From assembly GCF_001667885.1 (NCBI RefSeq), contig NZ_LZJW01000100.1, positions 1 through 36,688 of the forward strand: a stretch of DNA of 36,688 nt. Reading direction: 5' to 3'. This document shows, one piece after another, positions 27,011-36,137 of the stretch; position 1 is the first letter of the stretch, and every line of letters begins with the position of its first letter. The stretch comes from Mycobacterium scrofulaceum. GTDB taxonomy: Bacteria; Actinomycetota; Actinomycetes; Mycobacteriales; Mycobacteriaceae. A program made the translations under genes and the position numbers. The notes under the pieces were generated by a model. The model was not told where the DNA came from. It ran no database searches and saw only the letters and a list, made by a program, of their open reading frames with translations.

Positions 27011-27325
27011 ATGATTTTCAAGGGCGTGCGCGAGGGCAAGCCGTACCCCGAGCATGGGCTGTCCTATCGGGACTGGGCCCAGATTCCGCCGCAGCAGATC
27101 CGGCTCGACGAATTGGTCACCACCACGACGGTGCTCGCCCTGGACCGCCTGCTGTCGGAGGACTCCACGTTTTACGGCGACCTGTTTCCGCACGCGGTGC
27201 GGTGGCGGGGCGTCACGTATCTCGAAGATGGCCTGCACCGGGCGGTGCGCGCCGCACTGCGGAACCGCACGGTGCTGCACGCGCGGGTGTTCGACATGGA
27301 CATGGCGCCGGGGCCGCCGAGGTAG
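27011..27325 (+). CDS. Small conserved protein (Rv2375-like)
   Basis: This 104-residue soluble protein matches M. tuberculosis Rv2375 from memory, starting MIFKGVREGKPYPEHGLSYRDW and containing DELVTTTTVLALDRLLSEDST and HARVFDMDM. No catalytic motif or signal peptide is visible and I cannot name a function. It is divergent from hrcA, across a 206-bp gap, and precedes the ECF41-linked genes on the same strand. Confidence 0.8.
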   Translation: MIFKGVREGKPYPEHGLSYRDWAQIPPQQIRLDELVTTTTVLALDRLLSEDSTFYGDLFPHAVRWRGVTYLEDGLHRAVRAALRNRTVLHARVFDMDMAPGPPR

Positions 27326-27327
27326 CC

Positions 27328-27354
27328 GGTCACGTTTGGGCGCCGCCGGGTGTC
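27328..27354 (+). promoter_or_regulatory. Candidate ECF41-type promoter before the CMD gene
   Basis: GGTCACG, a 16-bp spacer and TGTC closely resemble the reported ECF41 promoter TGTCACA-N16-CGTC (5 of 7 and 3 of 4 positions). The -10 part ends 50 bp before the start codon at 27404, a natural distance. The match is to a remembered consensus, and the use of this promoter by the downstream sigma factor is inference. Confidence 0.45.
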
Positions 27355-27403
27355 GACTTAGTGAGGACGTTGGTTCACACCGCAACTTGCTAGGAGGATC
27401 GCC

Positions 27404-28003
27404 ATGTCCCGGTTGCCAGGGGTCTCCGACCGTGACGCCGGTCTGGGCGCCAAGATCGCGTTCTTCTTCACCAAGCGCAAGCTCGCCCAAATGACCGGGC
27501 TGGAAACGGCCGGGATGCTGGAACCGCTGCGGATGTACGCGCACATCCCCCGGTTGCTCAACGCGTACGGCAGGCTCGAGCAGGCCGAGTCGAAGCTGGA
27601 CATCCTCAGTCCGCGCGACCGCGCGCTCGCGGAGCTCAAGGCGGCGACGACGGTGCGCTGCGAGTACTGCATCGACCTGGGCTCGCAGATCGCCCGCCGC
27701 TGGGGCGTCACCGACGAGGAACTGCTGGGGATGGCCGACTACCGGAACGCCGCCTGCTTCTCGGATGTCGACAAGCTGATCCTCGAGTACGCCACCGCGA
27801 TCAGCCGCACCCCGGTCGAAGTCAGCGACGAGCTTTTCGATGCGCTGCGCGCGCATTTCGACGACGCCCAACTCGTCGGGCTGACCCATGTCATCACGCT
27901 GGGAAACCTGCGGGCGCGCTTCAATCTCGCGCTCGGGATCGGCTCGTCCGGCTTTTCGGGCGACCGGGTCTGTGCCTTGCCCGAGACCCGCGGGGATACG
28001 TAA
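27404..28003 (+). CDS. Carboxymuconolactone decarboxylase-family (AhpD-like) protein
   Basis: This 199-residue CMD/AhpD-fold protein is of unknown substrate. The core helix pair carries ELKAATTVRCEYCIDLGSQIA with Cys86 and Cys89; in AhpD-type enzymes this CxxC is followed four residues later by His, here Gly, so a simple peroxidase role is doubtful. The ATG at 27404 has a strong AGGAGG site. The 3' end is 2 bp from the next gene, an ECF41-type sigma factor. ECF41 sigma factors are typically encoded beside a carboxymuconolactone decarboxylase/oxidoreductase/epimerase gene, so this is the expected COE partner. Confidence 0.87.
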   Translation: MSRLPGVSDRDAGLGAKIAFFFTKRKLAQMTGLETAGMLEPLRMYAHIPRLLNAYGRLEQAESKLDILSPRDRALAELKAATTVRCEYCIDLGSQIARRWGVTDEELLGMADYRNAACFSDVDKLILEYATAISRTPVEVSDELFDALRAHFDDAQLVGLTHVITLGNLRARFNLALGIGSSGFSGDRVCALPETRGDT

Positions 28004-28005
28004 CC

Positions 28006-28875
28006 GTGGATGCGTCGGTGACGGCGCGTTTCGAGGCGGCGCGGCCGCAGCTGGGTGCCGTCGCCTACCGCATGCTGGGCTCGATCGACGACGCCCAGGA
28101 CGCCGTGCAGGAGGCGTGGCTGCGGCTGAGCGGAACCCACGCCGACGGAATCACCAACCTGGACGCCTGGCTGACCACCGTGGTGGCCCGCATCTGTCTG
28201 AACATGCTGCGCGACCGGCGGACCCGAGGGCCGGAGGAACTGGCCGCCGTCCTGCCGGACCCGATCGTGGAAGCCGAGGGCGAGTTCGACCCCGAACACC
28301 GCGCGATGCTGGCCGACGCCGTCGGGCTGGCGTTGTTCGTGGTGCTCGATACGTTGCCACCCGAGCAGCGCCTGGCGTTCGTGCTGCACGACGCGTTCGC
28401 CGTGCCGTTCGACCAGATCGCGCCCATCGTCGGCCGCACCCCCGAGGCCACCCGCAAGCTCGCCAGCCGGGCGCGCCGGCGCATCGAAGAGGCCGGCCCA
28501 GCGCCCGACGGCGACGTGACCGCCCAGCGGGAAGCCGTCGATGCGTTCTTCGCGGCGGGCCGCAGCGGAGACTTCGACCGCCTGGTGGCGGTGCTTCATC
28601 CCGACGTGGTGCTGCGCGGGGACTTCGGCCGGGGCGCCGCCGGCTTCCGCGCCGAGGGTGCGCCCGCCGTGGCCAGGCTGGCCCGCGGCTATGCGGGGCC
28701 GGAGCGCGAGGTGCGCGCGGCGACCGTCAACGGGGCCGCCGGCGCGGTGATTTTCGTCGCCGGGCAGGCGACGGCGATCATGGGGTTCGTCGTTCGCGAC
28801 GGCTTGGTCGCCTCGATCGACGTGCTGGCCGACCCCGTCCGCATCGCGCGGTTAGGCCTGCGCGCCGATCACTGA
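28006..28875 (+). CDS. ECF41-type RNA polymerase sigma factor (SigJ-like)
   Basis: This 289-residue ECF sigma factor has a fused C-terminal regulatory domain instead of a separate anti-sigma factor. Region 2 (about 10-75) contains [21 protein letters not shown]. Region 4 (about 115-165) has [15 protein letters not shown] and [18 protein letters not shown]. After the linker, which includes an LPDP segment like the conserved WLPEP motif, residues about 170-285 form a SnoaL-like domain ([21 protein letters not shown]). The start is GTG at 28006, two bases after the CMD stop. It shares the type with M. tuberculosis SigJ. Its stop overlaps the convergent cfp2 stop (7 bp). Confidence 0.9.
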   Translation: MDASVTARFEAARPQLGAVAYRMLGSIDDAQDAVQEAWLRLSGTHADGITNLDAWLTTVVARICLNMLRDRRTRGPEELAAVLPDPIVEAEGEFDPEHRAMLADAVGLALFVVLDTLPPEQRLAFVLHDAFAVPFDQIAPIVGRTPEATRKLASRARRRIEEAGPAPDGDVTAQREAVDAFFAAGRSGDFDRLVAVLHPDVVLRGDFGRGAAGFRAEGAPAVARLARGYAGPEREVRAATVNGAAGAVIFVAGQATAIMGFVVRDGLVASIDVLADPVRIARLGLRADH

Positions 28876-29372
28876 CCGGCGGCCTGCAGCAACTCCATCG
28901 CCGACGCGCGCGACAGCACCCAGCCGCCCTGGTTGACGAACGTGACGTTCTGCGTGACCGGCGACGTCAGCTTCGGACCGGAGACCGCGACGTCAGCGGT
29001 GGCGGAGCCGGCGGCGGCCGGCTGGATGTTCGTGACGCCGAACGACAGGGGCAGGTCGCCGTTCTTGGCCGCCTTCTGCAGCTTCTTGTCGGCGACGTGG
29101 GCCTCGATCCCGCTGATGCCGCCTTGAACCAGGTTGCTCTTGCTGGAGAAGGAGACGCTCGGGTCGGCCAGGCTGTTCAGCACGCCGGTCAGCTGGTCGG
29201 CGGTCGGCAGGTCGGCGGCCGCAACCGGAGCCGGATCCTGCGGTAACGGCGCACCGACCGAGGTCAGCCGCACCTGATCCATCGAAGGCGCGATGGAGAC
29301 CGCGCCGGCGGCCGCACCCCCGATGACGGCGAAGGCTGCCGCGCTGGTGGCGAGCAACTTGACGGTTTTCAT
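28869..29372 (-). CDS. cfp2: Secreted low-molecular-weight antigen Cfp2 (Mtb12)
   Basis: This 167-residue secreted antigen of mycobacteria resembles M. tuberculosis Rv2376c. It starts [24 protein letters not shown], a signal peptide. The mature part has [44 protein letters not shown] and ends [22 protein letters not shown]. The role is unknown beyond being a major secreted antigen. The ATG at 29372 follows a GAAGGGGGAACC ribosome site; a longer upstream frame has no such site. A second copy lies upstream, and a 23-nt block is shared before both. It has no mycobactin function I can infer from its position next to mbtH. Confidence 0.93.
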   Translation of the reverse strand: MKTVKLLATSAAAFAVIGGAAAGAVSIAPSMDQVRLTSVGAPLPQDPAPVAAADLPTADQLTGVLNSLADPSVSFSSKSNLVQGGISGIEAHVADKKLQKAAKNGDLPLSFGVTNIQPAAAGSATADVAVSGPKLTSPVTQNVTFVNQGGWVLSRASAMELLQAAGQ

Positions 29373-29464
29373 GGTTCCCCCTTCGACGGGCGCGCCTGGT
29401 GAAACGGATCCACGCATCGGGCGTGGTGGTCAGCGCGCCTGCTACTCCTGTTGTTTCGCCTCTC

Positions 29465-29487
29465 GGCACGGCTACGTTACGGCCGAG
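29465..29487 (-). promoter_or_regulatory. Shared block upstream of cfp2 (copy 1)
   Basis: A 23-nt stretch is repeated upstream of the paralogue at 30199-30221, with 19 of 23 bases identical. Here it begins 92 bp before the cfp2 ATG. It probably belongs to the promoter region retained after tandem duplication; no regulator is recognised. Confidence 0.4.
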
Positions 29488-29549
29488 CCATATGAAGACA
29501 ACAGGCGGAACCTGTGCCCCAGCTGTGTGGCGGCCCAGAATCGGGCCGG

Positions 29550-30065
29550 CTAGTTCGTCGCGGTCGCCGCTTGAATCAGGGCGATGGCGGCGTCATGTTG
29601 CAGGATCCAGTTGCCGCCTTGGTTGACGAACACCAAGTGCTTCTGCACCGGGCCGGCGAACTTCGGGCCGGAGATGGCGACGTCGGCCTGGGCCATGTTC
29701 GGGCCGGCCGGCGCGATGTTCGTCACGGCGAACGTCTCCGGAAAGTTGCCGTTGCGGTAGGCCTTTCGCAGATCGTGGTCGGCGACGTGGCCCTCGTCGG
29801 GGCTGATGCCGTTTTCCACCAGGTTGTTCTTGGTGGTGTACGAGACGCCCGGGTCGGTGGCCTGGTTGCACAGGTTCGCCAGCTGCTCCGGGGTCGGCAG
29901 GGCGCCCGGGGCCGGCGGCGGCGGTGGCGGGTCCTGCGGCAGCGGCGCGTCGAGCGCGGCCAACCGCACCTGATCCATCGGTGCCGCGACGAAAACGCCA
30001 CCGGCGGCTCCCCCTACGACGGCGAACGCCGCCACGCCGGTGGCAATACTCTTCATGGTTTTCAC
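29550..30065 (-). CDS. Cfp2/Mtb12-like secreted protein, second copy
   Basis: This 171-residue paralogue of Cfp2 has a signal peptide MKTMKSIATGVAAFAVVGGA (start codon GTG), a Pro-rich region with PPPPPPAPG at about 48-56, and the shared LPTPEQLANLCNQATDPGVSY, FAVTNIAPAGP and FVNQGGNWILQHDAAIALIQ blocks. It has a Cys in the core (LCNQ) not seen in the neighbouring copy. The GTG at 30065 has the same GAAGGGGGAACC site as cfp2, which decides the start. The two genes are tandem duplicates on the same strand. Confidence 0.9.
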   Translation of the reverse strand: MKTMKSIATGVAAFAVVGGAAGGVFVAAPMDQVRLAALDAPLPQDPPPPPPAPGALPTPEQLANLCNQATDPGVSYTTKNNLVENGISPDEGHVADHDLRKAYRNGNFPETFAVTNIAPAGPNMAQADVAISGPKFAGPVQKHLVFVNQGGNWILQHDAAIALIQAATATN

Positions 30066-30198
30066 GGTTCCCCCTTCGATACGCATGAACCATGACGGGA
30101 TTTCGACGATCTTGTCCCCCATACGGTTCCGCGAGACCACGGTGTAGTAGGTGTAAGTGTGCCTGGTGTGACCGGCAATTGTGTCTCGGGCCGGTCAC

Positions 30199-30221
30199 GG
30201 TACGGCGACGCTACGGCCGCG
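30199..30221 (-). promoter_or_regulatory. Shared block upstream of the cfp2 paralogue (copy 2)
   Basis: This is the second copy of the 23-nt block found at 29465-29487, beginning 133 bp before the GTG at 30065, in the 168-bp gap after mbtH. The four differences are at positions 3, 9, 13 and 22 of the block. Confidence 0.4.
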
Positions 30222-30233
30222 CACCGCCGCCCG

Positions 30234-30452
30234 TTACGTGCGTCGCTCGATCGATTCCTGGAGACTCTTCGGCCGGATGTCGGTCCAGTTCTGTTCGATG
30301 TACTCCAGGCACTCCGCGCGGCTCGCCTCGCCGTAGGCCACTCGCCAGCCCGCCGGTTTGTCGGCGAAGCTCGGCCACAGGCTGTGCTGCTCCTCGTCGT
30401 TGACGAGGACGAAGAACGTGCCGTTATCGTCATCGAAGGGGTTGATGCTCAT
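30234..30452 (-). CDS. mbtH: MbtH, NRPS accessory protein
   Basis: This 72-residue MbtH-like protein binds adenylation domains of mycobactin NRPSs and helps their folding and activity. The family pattern is clear: [26 protein letters not shown] with conserved Trp, then [13 protein letters not shown] and the C-terminal [10 protein letters not shown]. The ATG at 30452 has AAGGAGAACC before it and overlaps the end of mbtG by 23 bases, so it is coupled to the mbt operon, of which it is the last gene in the transcription direction. Confidence 0.97.
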   Translation of the reverse strand: MSINPFDDDNGTFFVLVNDEEQHSLWPSFADKPAGWRVAYGEASRAECLEYIEQNWTDIRPKSLQESIERRT

Positions 30453-31728
30453 CGGTTCTCCTTGTCGTCGTGCGCTTGGCCGGGCCCGCCGAACCCACCG
30501 TGGATCCCAATACCCGGTCTGACAACAATCCCAAGCAGCTGAGGTTGGGAAATCCTGGGCCCTGCGTCAAACCGGAGAGGTTGGGCAGGAACAACTTGGG
30601 TGTGACGTCGGCGACCGCCAGGTCGTAGCCGATCGCTTCCTGCAGCCTGTCGGCGGTCAGCGGTCCGCCCAGGCCCAGCTCCAACAGGTCGAGCGCGTCC
30701 TGGCCGAACAACGACGTGAACCACAGCGAGTCCGCGCCGGAGCCGTCGATGACGAGGTCGAAACCGTGCACCGTCTCGAGGTTTTCACTGCCGCGGTTGG
30801 TGGACAGGGTCAGCCGGATCTGCCCGTCGCGGCCCACCGCGTGGGCGACCCGGCCCCGCAAGTGGCGGATGCGGTCGTCGGCCAACAGGGCCTCCTGCAC
30901 ATTCGCCGAGAACACGCCGCGGTCGGTGCGGGCCAGCGCGTCGCGGCGTTCGGCCAGCGTCAGTGCGCCCCAGTCGGTGGGGTCGGAGAACAACGAGTTC
31001 TCGAAGAAGCTCTCGCCGCGGGTGAACAGCGTCACCTGAGGCGAGATGACGGTGATGGTCGAAACCCGGTGCCGGAACAGCTCGTTGAGCATCGACGCCG
31101 CGGTCTCGCCTCCGCCGATCACCGCCACCCGCTCGGCGCTGATCCGGTCGTGCCCCGCGGCGCGGTCCCAGAACTGGGCGATCGAGAGCATGCGCGGATT
31201 GCCGGGCAGCAGGGATTTCTCGGCCTGGCCGGGCCCGGTGATCATCAGGGCATCGGCGTGCACCGTCGACTCGTGGGTATGCAGGGTCCACTGGTCGCCG
31301 CTGACGGCCAGCCGTTCGACCTCACCGTGCACCACGTTGAGGCCGATCTGGTCGGCCACCCAACCCAGGTACTGGCTCCACTTGCGATGGGTCGGCGCCG
31401 GGCGGCCGCGGTCGATCCATTCGGCGAACGACGCCGTGGCGATCAAATACGACTGCCAGCTGTAGCGGGTCATCCGCTCGTCGAGTTCGGCGTTGCGGCG
31501 GGGCACCAGCGCCGAGCGGTACGGGAACCCGACGTCCTTCTCCGGGCTGGTGCCCAGCCGGTGCGCCCCGTCGGTCCAACCGCCGCTCGCCTGCCAGTTG
31601 GCCGCGACGCCGATGCGTTCGACGGCGACCACCTCGGGAGCGTCGATGCCCATGTCCCGCAACGCGGAAGCCTTGGCCGCGACGGCGACCGCCTTGGCCC
31701 CGGCGCCGAGGATCGCAAGTGTGCTCAT
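30430..31728 (-). CDS. mbtG: L-lysine N6-monooxygenase MbtG
   Basis: This 432-residue flavin-dependent monooxygenase N-hydroxylates the lysine side chains of mycobactin, creating the iron-chelating hydroxamate groups. The FAD site is [11 protein letters not shown] at the N-terminus, and the NADPH site is [15 protein letters not shown], with [17 protein letters not shown] and [17 protein letters not shown] in between. A longer open frame exists, but the ATG at 31728 overlaps the mbtF stop as ATGA and matches the M. tuberculosis protein (431 residues). Confidence 0.97.
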   Translation of the reverse strand: MSTLAILGAGAKAVAVAAKASALRDMGIDAPEVVAVERIGVAANWQASGGWTDGAHRLGTSPEKDVGFPYRSALVPRRNAELDERMTRYSWQSYLIATASFAEWIDRGRPAPTHRKWSQYLGWVADQIGLNVVHGEVERLAVSGDQWTLHTHESTVHADALMITGPGQAEKSLLPGNPRMLSIAQFWDRAAGHDRISAERVAVIGGGETAASMLNELFRHRVSTITVISPQVTLFTRGESFFENSLFSDPTDWGALTLAERRDALARTDRGVFSANVQEALLADDRIRHLRGRVAHAVGRDGQIRLTLSTNRGSENLETVHGFDLVIDGSGADSLWFTSLFGQDALDLLELGLGGPLTADRLQEAIGYDLAVADVTPKLFLPNLSGLTQGPGFPNLSCLGLLSDRVLGSTVGSAGPAKRTTTRRTDEHQPLR

Positions 31729-34700
31729 CTGGCCATCTCCCGCAGCGAATCGATCCAAAGGTGTTGCAGCTCAGCCACATCGGCGTCATTCAGAATGTCG
31801 GGCAGCGTGCGCCACTGGGCGGCCAACACCCGCTGCCCGTCGAAGGTCAGCATGGCGGCCACGATGGTGAGCTCGTGGCGCACCGCGAGATCCGGTTCGG
31901 GCTGCGGCGACACCCCGGCCAGCAGCGCGCGCTCCAAAGTCAGCACGGTGCCGCCGTGCGCGTGGGCGGTGCCGACGTAGTTCAGCAGCAGTTGAGGGCC
32001 GGGCAGCGGGGCGAGCCGCTCGGCGGCGTCGCTGCGCAGGTAGCGCAGCAACCCGTAGTCGAGCCCGTCGCCCGGGATCGCCGCCAGCAACTCCCCCACC
32101 TGTCGCGGATCGGTCGACGTCACCCGCATCGGGTAGATGGAGCTCAGCAGTCCGACGGTGTCACCGGTGTCGATGGTGTGCGCGCCCGGGTCGTCGACGA
32201 GACCGTCGGCGCGCCCGTGTGTTTCGAGCGCCAGCAGTGGCGGCGGCGTTGCCTGCCCCCGGGACTGCCGCCACCGCGTCACCGTTGCGGCGGTGGCCGC
32301 GATCAGCAGGTTCTGCATCGGTAGGCCCGAGTCCAGCAGCCGACGGGTGATGTCGGCGTCGGTGGCGATCATGCGGACGTCCAGATCGCGGGCCCGGTCG
32401 TGACGCGGATCGACCCGTCGGGCGCCGAGCTCGGGGTCGTCGCCGTCGGATTGGGCGGCCCAGAACCGCAGCGTGTCCAGCCGGTGGGCGCGCTGGGTGA
32501 GCGCGGCGGCCCAGCGCCGGTAGGTGGTGTGCTCGCGGACTCGTGCGGGCGAGTGCCCGGCGGTCAAAGCCGTTAGGGCGGCATCCAATTCGCCAAGCAC
32601 CACCCGCCAGGACGCCGGATCCATCGCGAGGACGTGGGCGGCCAGCAGCAGGACGCTCGGCCCGGCCGGTGGGCGAAGCCAGACCGCGGCCAGCATCGTC
32701 CCCCGCTCCGGGTCGAGGCGGTCGACGGCCCGGGCGGCGTGTGCCGGAATGACCTCCTGCAGATCGTCGGAGACCGCAACCTCGTCGATGATCCCGGTGC
32801 CGGTGTGCGGTGTCGGAACCAGGGTCATGGAGTTCCGGTCCAGGCGGGCGCGCAGCACTTCGTGGCCGTTGGCGATGCCGGCCAGCGCGGCATCCAGTTG
32901 CTCGCGGGTGACGTCTTCGGGCAGCCGGATGGCCTCGGTCTGCGCCAGGCGGCGCGGCTCGCCGAATTCGTAGAGCCACCGGCCGTTGGGCAGCACCGGC
33001 ATGGGGCTGGCGTCGTCGTCGACATCGCTCGTGGCGGAGGTGGTTTCGGAGTCGATCGCCTCCGCCAATTCGCGGACGTTGGCGCACTCGAGGACGAGCC
33101 TGGCGCGCAGTGCGATTCCCCGCGCCCGGGCCGCCTGCACCACTGAGAGGGCCGTGATGCTGTCCAGGCCCAGCTGCAGGAAGTCCGCGCAGACGTCGAT
33201 CCGCGGTTGATGGAGGATCTCCGAAAGGAGTTCGGCCAGTGCGGCTTCGGTCGGCGTGCTGGGGTCTGCCTCGGCGGGTGCCGCCTGGGCGGCGTCGAAC
33301 GCGCTGAGCGCGGCTTCGTCCAGCTTGCCGTTGACGGTCAGGGGAATCTCGTCGACCGTGACGATGCGCTGAGGGATCATGTAGCGCGGCAATCGGGAGC
33401 CGAGCATGCCGCGCAGCTCGGAAGCGGACGGCGGCCGCGGGGCCGCGTCCGCAGCGACCACGTAGGCGGTCAGCCGCGCGACCCCGTCGTCGCGGCGCAC
33501 CAGGACGCCGGCGTGCTGCACGCCGGGATGTGATTCGAGCGCGGCCGCGATCTCGCCCGGCTCGACGCGATAGCCGCGGATCTTGACCTGAGCGTCGGCG
33601 CGGCCCACGTAACCCAGGGAGCCGTCGAGACCCCGACGCACCAAATCGCCTGTCCGGTACATGCGTTCGCCGGTCGCGAACGGATCGGCGACGAACCGCT
33701 GACCGGTCTCGGCCGCACGGCCGAGGTAGCCGCGGGCAAGCTGGGCGCCCGCCAGATACAGCTCGCCGGTCGCCCCGCACGGTACCGGTCGCAGCGCGGA
33801 GTCCAGTACATAGCCGCGGGTGTGCAGGGTGGGGCGTCCGATCGACGGCTCGTTATGCCCGGCGATGGCGGCGACCACCGCCTCGACCGTGGTCTCGGTG
33901 GGGCCATAGCAGTTGTAGGCCGCCATGCCCGTGCGCGCGCATTCGGCGCGGATGAGGTTCCAGGCGGATTTGCCGAGCGCTTCCCCGCCCAGCGCCAGCA
34001 CCGCGAGCGGCACGGTGGTGAGCAAACCGCACGCCGTCAGTTGGGCAAACATCGACGGGGTGGTGTCGATCATGTCGATGCCGTGCTCGGCGATCACCTC
34101 GACCAGCGCCTCGGCGTCGGTCTGCGTGTGCTCGTCCACGACGTGCACGGCGTGGCCGTCGAGCAGCGCGGCCAACGGCTGCCAGGCGGCGTCGAACGCG
34201 AACGACCATGCGTGCGCGATGCGCAGCGGCCGGCCCAGCCGGGCGGCCGCGGGCCGCAACACGTTGTCCAGGTGGTCGTCGGCGTAGGCGCACACCGCCG
34301 CGTGAGTTCCGATGACCCCCTTGGGTTCTCCGGTGGTGCCCGAGGTGAACACGACGTAGGCGGCCTGACCGGGTGACACCTCTACCGGGCGGAAGTCGGT
34401 GCCCGGCCGGTCGCCGGATACCGGTGACTCCTCGTCGAGCACGATCGCGGCGCCGGATTGACGCAGGATCGAATCCACCCGCTCCGGGGGGAAACCCGGC
34501 TCTATCGGCACGCACACGCCGCCGGCCTTGAGCACGGCGAGCATCGCGACGATGTAGTGCGGTCCCCGGGGAAGCCGGATGACCACCGGGGTCTCGGGCC
34601 GCACGCCGCGGTCGGCGAGGCCGGCGGCCAGGCCGTTGGCGCGGGCGTCGAGTTCGCGGTAGCTCAGTGTGCCGCCCGCCCAGCTGACCGCGATGTTGTC

Positions 34701-36137
34701 CGGTGTCCTGGCAGCGACGTCGGCGAATCTGGTGTGGATGCCGCGCGCCGACCCGACGGGCGGGGCCGCGCCGCGCAGCGGGGTCGTTTCGTCCTCGGAC
34801 AGGACGCTGACCTGGCGCAGCGGCCGCTCCCAATCCTGCAGCAGCCGTTCGGCGGCGGTGAGCACGCGGCGGCCGAAGGCCGCGGCGGGGATGGCGCCCA
34901 GCGCACCGTCGATCACTTCGACCAGCACCACCAGTTCGCCGCCTGCGATGTGTGCGGCGACGGTGATCGGGAAGTGTGACAGGGTTTGCAGGGCGGATGG
35001 CCGGAATGTCGCACCGCCGGCGGACAATTCGGCGTCGGCGGTCAGTCCGTCCAGGGGAAAGTTCTCGTAGACGAGCAGGGTGTCGAACATCTCCCCGACG
35101 CCGCCGAGCGCGCGCAGTTGGGCATGCCCGAGGTAGCCGTGCTCACGCAACAGCGCGGCGTCGCGCTGCACCGTGCGGCATTGCTCGCTCACGCTGGCGG
35201 CCGGGTCGAGCCGCACCCGCATCGGGACAGTGTTGATGAACAGCCCGATCATGGTCTCCACGCCGGTCAGTTCGGGCGGCCTGCCGGACACCGTGACCCC
35301 GAAGACCACGTCATGGGTGTCGGTCAGCCTGGACAACACCAGCGCCCAAGCCATTTGCATCAGGGTATTGACGGTGACGCCCCGGGACCGGGTATCGCTG
35401 ACCAACCGCGCGGTGGCCGCGGCCGACAGCCGCAGTTGGGTGGTGCGGGGCAGCCCGGTCCGCCGGTCCTCCGCCGAACCCAGCGCCGCCGACAGCAGGG
35501 TGGGGCCGGGGAGCCCGGCCAGGTGCTCGCGCCAGATCCGTTGACTTGCTTCCAGATCGCGACTCGCCAGCCAGCCGATGTAGTCACGGTACGGCCGCGG
35601 CGCGGCGGGCAGCGCGGACAGGTCGCCGCCGGCCCGGTACAGCATCATCATCTCGTTGACGAACACCGGCATCGACCAGCCGTCGATCACGATGTGGTGG
35701 GCGGTGAGCACCAAACGCCAGCGAGCGCGGGGTAGTTCGATGAGCAGGAAGCGGATGGCCGGACCGCGCTCGAGGTCGAACGGGCGGCGGCGTTCACCGG
35801 CCTCCAGCGCCTGCACGTCCTCGGGCCCCGCGGCGACGGTACGCCACGGCAGGTCGACCCGCGACGGCACGATCTGCACCGGGCGGGCGATCCCTCGGCT
35901 GAAGAAGCTCACGCGCAGGTTGGGGTGCCGCTCCAACATCTTTGTCGCGCAATCACGTAACAGCGCGACGTCCAGCGCACCGGAGATGTCGGCGGCCATG
36001 CCGATCACGTATGGATCGTCGGCGTCGTCGCCGTCGGCGAATTCGGCGAGCGTGGTCAGCGAATACAAGCCCTCTTGCAGCGGGCTCATCGCCATCACGT
36101 CCTCGATGCCGGGCGCGACGTCCTCGGTGGCCGTCAT
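31725..36137 (-). CDS. mbtF: Mycobactin nonribosomal peptide synthetase MbtF
   Basis: This 1470-residue NRPS adds the second, cyclised N-hydroxylysine of mycobactin. The order is a condensation domain (about 10-440, HHxxxDGWS at 147-155), an adenylation domain (about 465-940, [14 protein letters not shown] at 597-610, [10 protein letters not shown] at 741-750, catalytic Lys938 in NGKL), a carrier domain with phosphopantetheine Ser993 in LGLDSI, and a final C/E-type domain (about 1045-1470). In that last domain the HHxxxD motif reads HVLAMD, with Val for the catalytic His, although other epimerase-like motifs remain ([23 protein letters not shown]). It probably takes part in release as the caprolactam. 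The ATG at 36137 overlaps the mbtE stop; the frame upstream of it is not coding. Confidence 0.96.
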   Translation of the reverse strand: MTATEDVAPGIEDVMAMSPLQEGLYSLTTLAEFADGDDADDPYVIGMAADISGALDVALLRDCATKMLERHPNLRVSFFSRGIARPVQIVPSRVDLPWRTVAAGPEDVQALEAGERRRPFDLERGPAIRFLLIELPRARWRLVLTAHHIVIDGWSMPVFVNEMMMLYRAGGDLSALPAAPRPYRDYIGWLASRDLEASQRIWREHLAGLPGPTLLSAALGSAEDRRTGLPRTTQLRLSAAATARLVSDTRSRGVTVNTLMQMAWALVLSRLTDTHDVVFGVTVSGRPPELTGVETMIGLFINTVPMRVRLDPAASVSEQCRTVQRDAALLREHGYLGHAQLRALGGVGEMFDTLLVYENFPLDGLTADAELSAGGATFRPSALQTLSHFPITVAAHIAGGELVVLVEVIDGALGAIPAAAFGRRVLTAAERLLQDWERPLRQVSVLSEDETTPLRGAAPPVGSARGIHTRFADVAARTPDNIAVSWAGGTLSYRELDARANGLAAGLADRGVRPETPVVIRLPRGPHYIVAMLAVLKAGGVCVPIEPGFPPERVDSILRQSGAAIVLDEESPVSGDRPGTDFRPVEVSPGQAAYVVFTSGTTGEPKGVIGTHAAVCAYADDHLDNVLRPAAARLGRPLRIAHAWSFAFDAAWQPLAALLDGHAVHVVDEHTQTDAEALVEVIAEHGIDMIDTTPSMFAQLTACGLLTTVPLAVLALGGEALGKSAWNLIRAECARTGMAAYNCYGPTETTVEAVVAAIAGHNEPSIGRPTLHTRGYVLDSALRPVPCGATGELYLAGAQLARGYLGRAAETGQRFVADPFATGERMYRTGDLVRRGLDGSLGYVGRADAQVKIRGYRVEPGEIAAALESHPGVQHAGVLVRRDDGVARLTAYVVAADAAPRPPSASELRGMLGSRLPRYMIPQRIVTVDEIPLTVNGKLDEAALSAFDAAQAAPAEADPSTPTEAALAELLSEILHQPRIDVCADFLQLGLDSITALSVVQAARARGIALRARLVLECANVRELAEAIDSETTSATSDVDDDASPMPVLPNGRWLYEFGEPRRLAQTEAIRLPEDVTREQLDAALAGIANGHEVLRARLDRNSMTLVPTPHTGTGIIDEVAVSDDLQEVIPAHAARAVDRLDPERGTMLAAVWLRPPAGPSVLLLAAHVLAMDPASWRVVLGELDAALTALTAGHSPARVREHTTYRRWAAALTQRAHRLDTLRFWAAQSDGDDPELGARRVDPRHDRARDLDVRMIATDADITRRLLDSGLPMQNLLIAATAATVTRWRQSRGQATPPPLLALETHGRADGLVDDPGAHTIDTGDTVGLLSSIYPMRVTSTDPRQVGELLAAIPGDGLDYGLLRYLRSDAAERLAPLPGPQLLLNYVGTAHAHGGTVLTLERALLAGVSPQPEPDLAVRHELTIVAAMLTFDGQRVLAAQWRTLPDILNDADVAELQHLWIDSLREMAR

